Of a stretch of 64,000 bases of DNA, positions 60,585 through 64,000 are shown one piece after another; positions within the stretch are counted from its first letter, which is position 1; each line of letters opens with the position of its first letter. The stretch is taken from the NCBI GenBank assembly GCA_964603725.1, contig CAZRWW010000014.1, positions 1 to 64,000 on the forward strand. The letters run 5' to 3'. The DNA is from CAZDKK01 sp964603725 (GTDB lineage: Bacteria > Eisenbacteria > RBG-16-71-46 > CAIMUX01 > WJJG01). Under the pieces are notes generated by a model. The model was not told the DNA's origin. It saw only the letters and a program-made list of their open reading frames with translations, and ran no database searches. Position numbers and translations under genes: made by a program.

Positions 60585-61559
60585 ATGAAGCATCTTCAGA
60601 GCCCTTCGTGTAGCCTCGCCCTGCTGCCGGCCGTGCTGGCGATGTCGCTCTGCGGGCCGGCGCGCTCACTCGAGTACGCCACGCTGGGCCCCAGCGACGA
60701 GACGTACGTCGTGTCCGCAGGTGGCGACAATTGCACGGGCACGCTCATGGTCAACCATGGCGGTTCGTTCGAGAACGGCTACTGCTGGCAGTTCTCGGGC
60801 TGCGTGCCCCCGTACGGCGGCTCGTTCGGCGAGGGTTTCCAGGGGCCGGCCTTCCTGGAGTGCGCCGCCTTCTGGGCCACGCAGATCGGCTCGTACAGCG
60901 GCCAGCCGTTCGACCTCTACGTCTGGGAGGGGGGCGTCAGCGGGGCGCCCGGGGCGGTGCTCTTCACGGCGACCGGCGCCACGCTGAGCAACGTGCCCAT
61001 GTGGCCGGTGGTGGGGCAGAGCGACGTTTCGCTGGGCTACTACGTGAGCGCGGCTGAGTTCACCCTCGGTTTCTGGGCTGACAACCGCACGGCGCAGTGT
61101 CCCTGGTTCGTGGCCAGCGACACGAACGGTCCCGCCGGGCACCCCTGGACCCACATCGCGCCGGGCACCGGCTTCCCCTCGGGTTGGCAGAGCCCGGCGG
61201 TCGTCGCCGGCTGGGGCCCGGTCACGTCTCTGGGCATCGGCTACTACGCGGTCGAGACGGGCGTCGGCCCGAGCCCGGCCCCCGGCCAGGCGCTGCGGGT
61301 GCTGCCCGCGCGCGGCGATGGCCGCTGCGCCGACATCGTCTACGGGACGAGTCAGGATGGCTGGGTGCGGATCGAGGTCCTGGAAGGCAACGGGCGCTGC
61401 GTGGCGACGATCGTCGACGCCTATCAACCCGCCGGAGAGCACCGCGCGCAATGGCAGGGTCGCGCCCGCGACGGACGCCCCCTGCCGGGGGGCATCTACG
61501 TCCTGATGATGCGCTCATCCGCCGGCTGCGAGACCGCCAAGGCGATGGTGCTGCGCTGA
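60585..61559 (+). CDS. Secreted beta-sandwich protein with FlgD-like C-terminal domain
   Basis: ATG 60585 (after GGAGAAGAGG) gives 324 residues with a signal peptide (SLALLPAVLAMSLCGPARSL). The N-terminal 230 residues are a Cys/Trp/Gly-rich beta domain (FECAAFWATQIGSYSG-like strand, FDLYVWEGGVSGAPGAVLF, WFVASDTNGPAGHPWTHIAP). The last 90 residues are a sorting domain: RIEVLEGNGRCVATIVDAYQ, AQWQGRARDGRPLPGGIYVL, ending AMVLR. No enzymatic motif is seen. Proteins of this build are exported and often cell-surface attached. It has its own putative promoter. Confidence 0.82.
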   Translation: MKHLQSPSCSLALLPAVLAMSLCGPARSLEYATLGPSDETYVVSAGGDNCTGTLMVNHGGSFENGYCWQFSGCVPPYGGSFGEGFQGPAFLECAAFWATQIGSYSGQPFDLYVWEGGVSGAPGAVLFTATGATLSNVPMWPVVGQSDVSLGYYVSAAEFTLGFWADNRTAQCPWFVASDTNGPAGHPWTHIAPGTGFPSGWQSPAVVAGWGPVTSLGIGYYAVETGVGPSPAPGQALRVLPARGDGRCADIVYGTSQDGWVRIEVLEGNGRCVATIVDAYQPAGEHRAQWQGRARDGRPLPGGIYVLMMRSSAGCETAKAMVLR

Positions 61560-61625
61560 GGCGGGCGGTCGCCGGCGACCTCCGCGCGGGCCCGGCGGCA
61601 ACATGATGATTCCGTGGCGCGCTCC

Positions 61626-61790
61626 TCAGCTCTTCTTCGCCGTCTTCGCGTAGAAGCTCGAAGGTTGACGGGCGACGCGCGCGCTGCGGCACTTGGGGCA
61701 GGTCACCCTCGCCTTCTCGTACTCGCCGACGGACATCACCAGGTTGAACTTCTTGCCGCACTCCCTGCAACGGTACTCGTAGGTCGGCAT
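61626..61790 (-). CDS. FmdB-type zinc ribbon protein
   Basis: A GCGAGG site precedes ATG 61790 and gives 54 residues: PTYEYRCRECGKKFNLVMSV, then VTCPKCRSARVARQ. Two CxxC pairs form a zinc ribbon of the FmdB/CxxC_CxxC_SSSS family, named for a regulatory protein of methanogen formylmethanofuran dehydrogenase. Bacterial members are small and of unknown role, possibly nucleic acid binding. A longer start at 61844 is less likely because it adds an unrelated Leu/Cys segment. The adjacent 150 bases upstream hold no gene. Confidence 0.85.
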   Translation of the reverse strand: MPTYEYRCRECGKKFNLVMSVGEYEKARVTCPKCRSARVARQPSSFYAKTAKKS

Positions 61791-61939
61791 GACGGACCTC
61801 GCTCGTTCGGGGTTGGACATGCCAACAAGCCTGCAAGAAAGCATAGGCGCAGCTGGGACGGCGGCGCTATGATAATCGAAGCGGCCGTGCCGGGCGGAAA
61901 TCGTGCGACCTCGGGCCGGAATGACAGAGGAGGTTCGCC

Positions 61940-63214
61940 ATGAAGAGACTGCTCACCGCTCTAGGCCTTCTGCTGACCAGCGTTCCTGCAGGGGCCATTG
62001 TGCTCGTCGTTCACCCCGACGGCACCGGCGATTACCCGACCATCCAGGCAGCGATCGATGCCGCCGCGGCCGGCGATATCGTCGAGCTGACCGCCGGAAC
62101 CTTCGCCGGGAGCGGCAATCGTGATCTGGACTTCTCGGGCAAGGCGATCACGGTCCGGTCCGCGTCCGGCGATCCGGAGACGTGCCTCCTGGACTGCGGC
62201 GGGAGCGCCGCCGCGCCGCACCGTGGCTTCCACTTCCACAGCGGGGAGACGGCGACAGCGGAGATTGTCGGCATCACCGTCATCAACGGATACATACCGG
62301 CTGAGCCGTGGGGGGGAGCAATGCTGTGCGAGCTCGGTGCCTCCCCGACGATCCGCGCCTGCCGGTTCCAGGGCAATCGAGATTGCGCCCTGGTCTGCCT
62401 CGCGGGCGCAGGCGCCACACTGGTTGACTGCGCTTTCCTCCAGAACTACGGCACCTACCACGGGGCGATTCATGCCAACGCCGCGACGCTTGTCATAACC
62501 CGCTGCCTTTTCATTGAGAACCACACCAACGGGCGTGGCGGTGCGCTGTACAACTACGGTACGACCGCCACGCTCAACGAGTGCATCTTCACCGGCAACA
62601 CTGCGGGCGGGGCGGGAGCCGTCGAGCTGATCCTCAGCAACGACTGCACGGTCGCGGATTGCCTCTTCGAGGGGAATTCTGCCGAGCACGACGGTGCACT
62701 GTACGTCTTCTTCACGATCGCGTCCATCGAGCGCTGCACCTTTGCCGGCAACACGGCCGCCGCCTCGGCCGCGGCGCTCGGCACCGGCAAGTCATCGCAT
62801 GCAACCCTGAGGAACTGCACGTTCTGGAACAACGCCGCGCCCTGGGGCAGCTTGCTGCTCAGCGACGGCGGGACGGTTCTGCAGAACTGCATCATCACCG
62901 CCAACCCCGTGGGCCCCTCGATGTACATCGACGGCCCGGCGGACTTGAGCTGCTGCGACATCTGGGGCAACAGCGGCGGGGATTGGGTCCCGGGCATCGC
63001 TCCGCAGTACGGCGTGAACGGCAACATCGCCGAGGACCCGCAGCTCTGCGACCCCGAGAACGGCGACTTCACCCTGCGGGAAAGCTCCCCCTGCGCGCCA
63101 TTCACGCCGCCCAATCCGGAGTGCGACCTGATCGGCGCGTGGCCGGTGGGATGCGGGGGCACGCCGATCGCGCCGATTTCGTGGGGTGGCGTCAAGGCGC
63201 TCTTCCGCGAATAG
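61940..63214 (+). CDS. Secreted parallel beta-helix protein with WGGVKALFR C-terminal tail
   Basis: GAGGAGG precedes ATG 61940 and starts a signal peptide (KRLLTALGLLLTSVPAGAIV). The 424-residue product is a right-handed beta-helix: VHPDGTGDYPTIQAAIDAAA, ITVRSASGDPETCLLDCGGS, then rungs such as TIRACRFQGNRDCALVCLAG, LNECIFTGNTAGGAGAVELI and SIERCTFAGNTAAASAAALG. A closing block follows (CCDIWGNSGGDWVPGIAPQY, DPQLCDPENGDFTLRESSP, LIGAWPVGCGGTP). It ends with PIAPISWGGVKALFRE in place of the sorting domain of its relative at 45301-46410. It is probably surface exposed. Confidence 0.85.
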   Translation: MKRLLTALGLLLTSVPAGAIVLVVHPDGTGDYPTIQAAIDAAAAGDIVELTAGTFAGSGNRDLDFSGKAITVRSASGDPETCLLDCGGSAAAPHRGFHFHSGETATAEIVGITVINGYIPAEPWGGAMLCELGASPTIRACRFQGNRDCALVCLAGAGATLVDCAFLQNYGTYHGAIHANAATLVITRCLFIENHTNGRGGALYNYGTTATLNECIFTGNTAGGAGAVELILSNDCTVADCLFEGNSAEHDGALYVFFTIASIERCTFAGNTAAASAAALGTGKSSHATLRNCTFWNNAAPWGSLLLSDGGTVLQNCIITANPVGPSMYIDGPADLSCCDIWGNSGGDWVPGIAPQYGVNGNIAEDPQLCDPENGDFTLRESSPCAPFTPPNPECDLIGAWPVGCGGTPIAPISWGGVKALFRE

Positions 63215-63251
63215 GGGCCGGGGTCGACCGCGCCGTCGCGGGCTGCGGATG

Positions 63252-64000
63252 TCAGCGCTCGACGTCGAGCTCCTTCAGCAGCCGGTTGAGGTACGTGCGC
63301 TGGACGCCGAGCATCTCCGCCGCCCGGGTCTGGTTGCCGCCGGCCCGCGCGAGGGCGCTCTGGATGAGGTCCTTCTTGAAGCCCTCGAGCGCCTCGCGGT
63401 AGGGGAGGGCGAGCAAGCCGGGCCGCGGCAGGCCGGTCCCGCCGCCCGCGCCGCCTGCGAGGCCCGCCCCGCCGAGCGCACTCCCCGCGGCGACCTCGGG
63501 CGGCAGGAGTTCCGGCGTGAGCTCTTCGGCGCGGGCCAGCACGACCATCCGTTCGATGGCGTTCTTGAGCTGCCGCACATTGCCGGGCCAGGCGTAGCGC
63601 TCGAGGGTCTGCCGCGTGGTCGCGCTGAAACGCAGCCGCTCGCGCTTCATCTCGGCAACGAAGCGCTCCAGGAATGCGTCCGCCAGGGGCACGATGTCCT
63701 CGGGCCGCTCGCGCAGGGGGGGCAGGCGCAGGGTGATCACGTTGAGCCGGTAGAACAGGTCCTCGCGGAAGCGGCCGGCCTGCACTTCGCGCGGCAGGTC
63801 TCGGTTGGTCGCCGCCAGGATGCGGCAGTCGACGTGGATCACCTGGGTGCCGCCGACCCGCTCGAACTCGCCGCCCTCCAGGAAGTGCAAGAGCTTGGTC
63901 TGCAAGCGCGGGCTGATGTCGCCGACCTCGTCCAGGAACGCCGTGCCGCCCGAGGCCGTCTCCAGCCGCCCCTCCTTGCGGCCGACCGCCCCGGTGAAGG
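63252..64000 (-). CDS. Sigma-54-dependent transcriptional activator, NtrC family (5' partial)
   Basis: The frame runs off the window edge. The visible 249 codons start with FTGAVGRKEGRLETASGG, part of the GAFTGA loop that contacts sigma-54. They continue with Walker B-type GGTAFLDEVGDIS, FERVGGTQVIHVDCRILAAT, sensor region FREDLFYRLNVITLRLPPLR, and YAWPGNVRQLKNAIERM. The C-terminal Fis-type helix-turn-helix is GNQTRAAEMLGVQRTYLNRL, close to the end. An Ala/Gly-rich linker separates the two parts. The N-terminal sensory domain is outside. It is convergent with the beta-helix gene. Confidence 0.93.
   Translation of the reverse strand, partial: FTGAVGRKEGRLETASGGTAFLDEVGDISPRLQTKLLHFLEGGEFERVGGTQVIHVDCRILAATNRDLPREVQAGRFREDLFYRLNVITLRLPPLRERPEDIVPLADAFLERFVAEMKRERLRFSATTRQTLERYAWPGNVRQLKNAIERMVVLARAEELTPELLPPEVAAGSALGGAGLAGGAGGGTGLPRPGLLALPYREALEGFKKDLIQSALARAGGNQTRAAEMLGVQRTYLNRLLKELDVER

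Noticed and set aside
1..64000. tRNA, rRNA, CRISPR arrays, insertion sequences, phage genes
   Set aside because: No sequence with the needed conserved features, repeats or transposase motifs was seen on either strand.

Overview
This is a high-GC bacterial window of about 64 kb. It has no rRNA, tRNA, CRISPR array or recognisable insertion sequence. Many secreted proteins end in a FlgD-like/type IX-like C-terminal domain. There are also FG-GAP, LVIVD and parallel beta-helix surface proteins, an M16 pseudo-peptidase, and a short recurrent C-terminal tail of the form P-x-[ST]-W-G-x-[IV]-K-A-L-[YF]-R. Together these suggest a member of the FCB group, plausibly an Eisenbacteria/Krumholzibacteriota-like lineage. 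That placement is an inference; no marker gene is present.

Layout. 0-3.5 kb holds the end of a non-catalytic M16 peptidase subunit, a LolA-like secreted protein and a cysteine-rich protein. 3.5-5.5 kb holds a secreted FG-GAP repeat protein. 5.6-14.1 kb (minus strand) is a formate oxidation locus: a selenocysteine formate dehydrogenase (UGA at 13056-13058 with an adjacent SECIS hairpin), a fused NuoE-NuoF-like diaphorase, a stand-alone receiver protein, an oxalate/formate-family transporter, a ferritin-like protein and a membrane histidine kinase. Divergent from it, 14.5-23.5 kb encodes hdrC-hdrB-hdrA-flxD-flxC-flxB-flxA, an NADH dehydrogenase/heterodisulfide-reductase-type complex with a double-length HdrA. 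The two halves share a 437-base control region with a promoter-like sequence facing each way and a perfect palindrome. The simplest reading is that formate yields NADH, and the Flx-Hdr complex uses NADH to reduce ferredoxin and a disulfide acceptor by flavin-based bifurcation.

23.5-31 kb is patchy: two cupins, a zinc peptidase with TPRs, a CCCCGCCC iron-sulfur protein, and several broken genes (an HD-domain regulator, an SBBP repeat protein and an HNH relic). 31-41 kb is a compact type II secretion/type IV pilus-like operon: TPR protein, pseudopilin, ATPase, inner-membrane platform, an unusual pseudopilin with three periplasmic modules, a PilM-PilN-like fusion, PilO-like, PilP/GspC-like and a secretin. 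No prepilin peptidase is encoded here. A LytS/LytTR two-component pair (41.0-42.8 kb) converges on it.

43-64 kb is dominated by secreted proteins: two paralogous six-bladed propellers flanking a stretch of decayed genes (CHAT protease, sorting-domain fragment, fused beta-helix genes, LVIVD relic), an alpha/beta hydrolase with Asp in its nucleophile elbow, a GNAT acetyltransferase, a large LVIVD propeller, a DUF6600-like Trp-rich protein, an MFS exporter, an FmdB-like zinc ribbon and a beta-helix protein. The window ends inside a sigma-54 activator gene.
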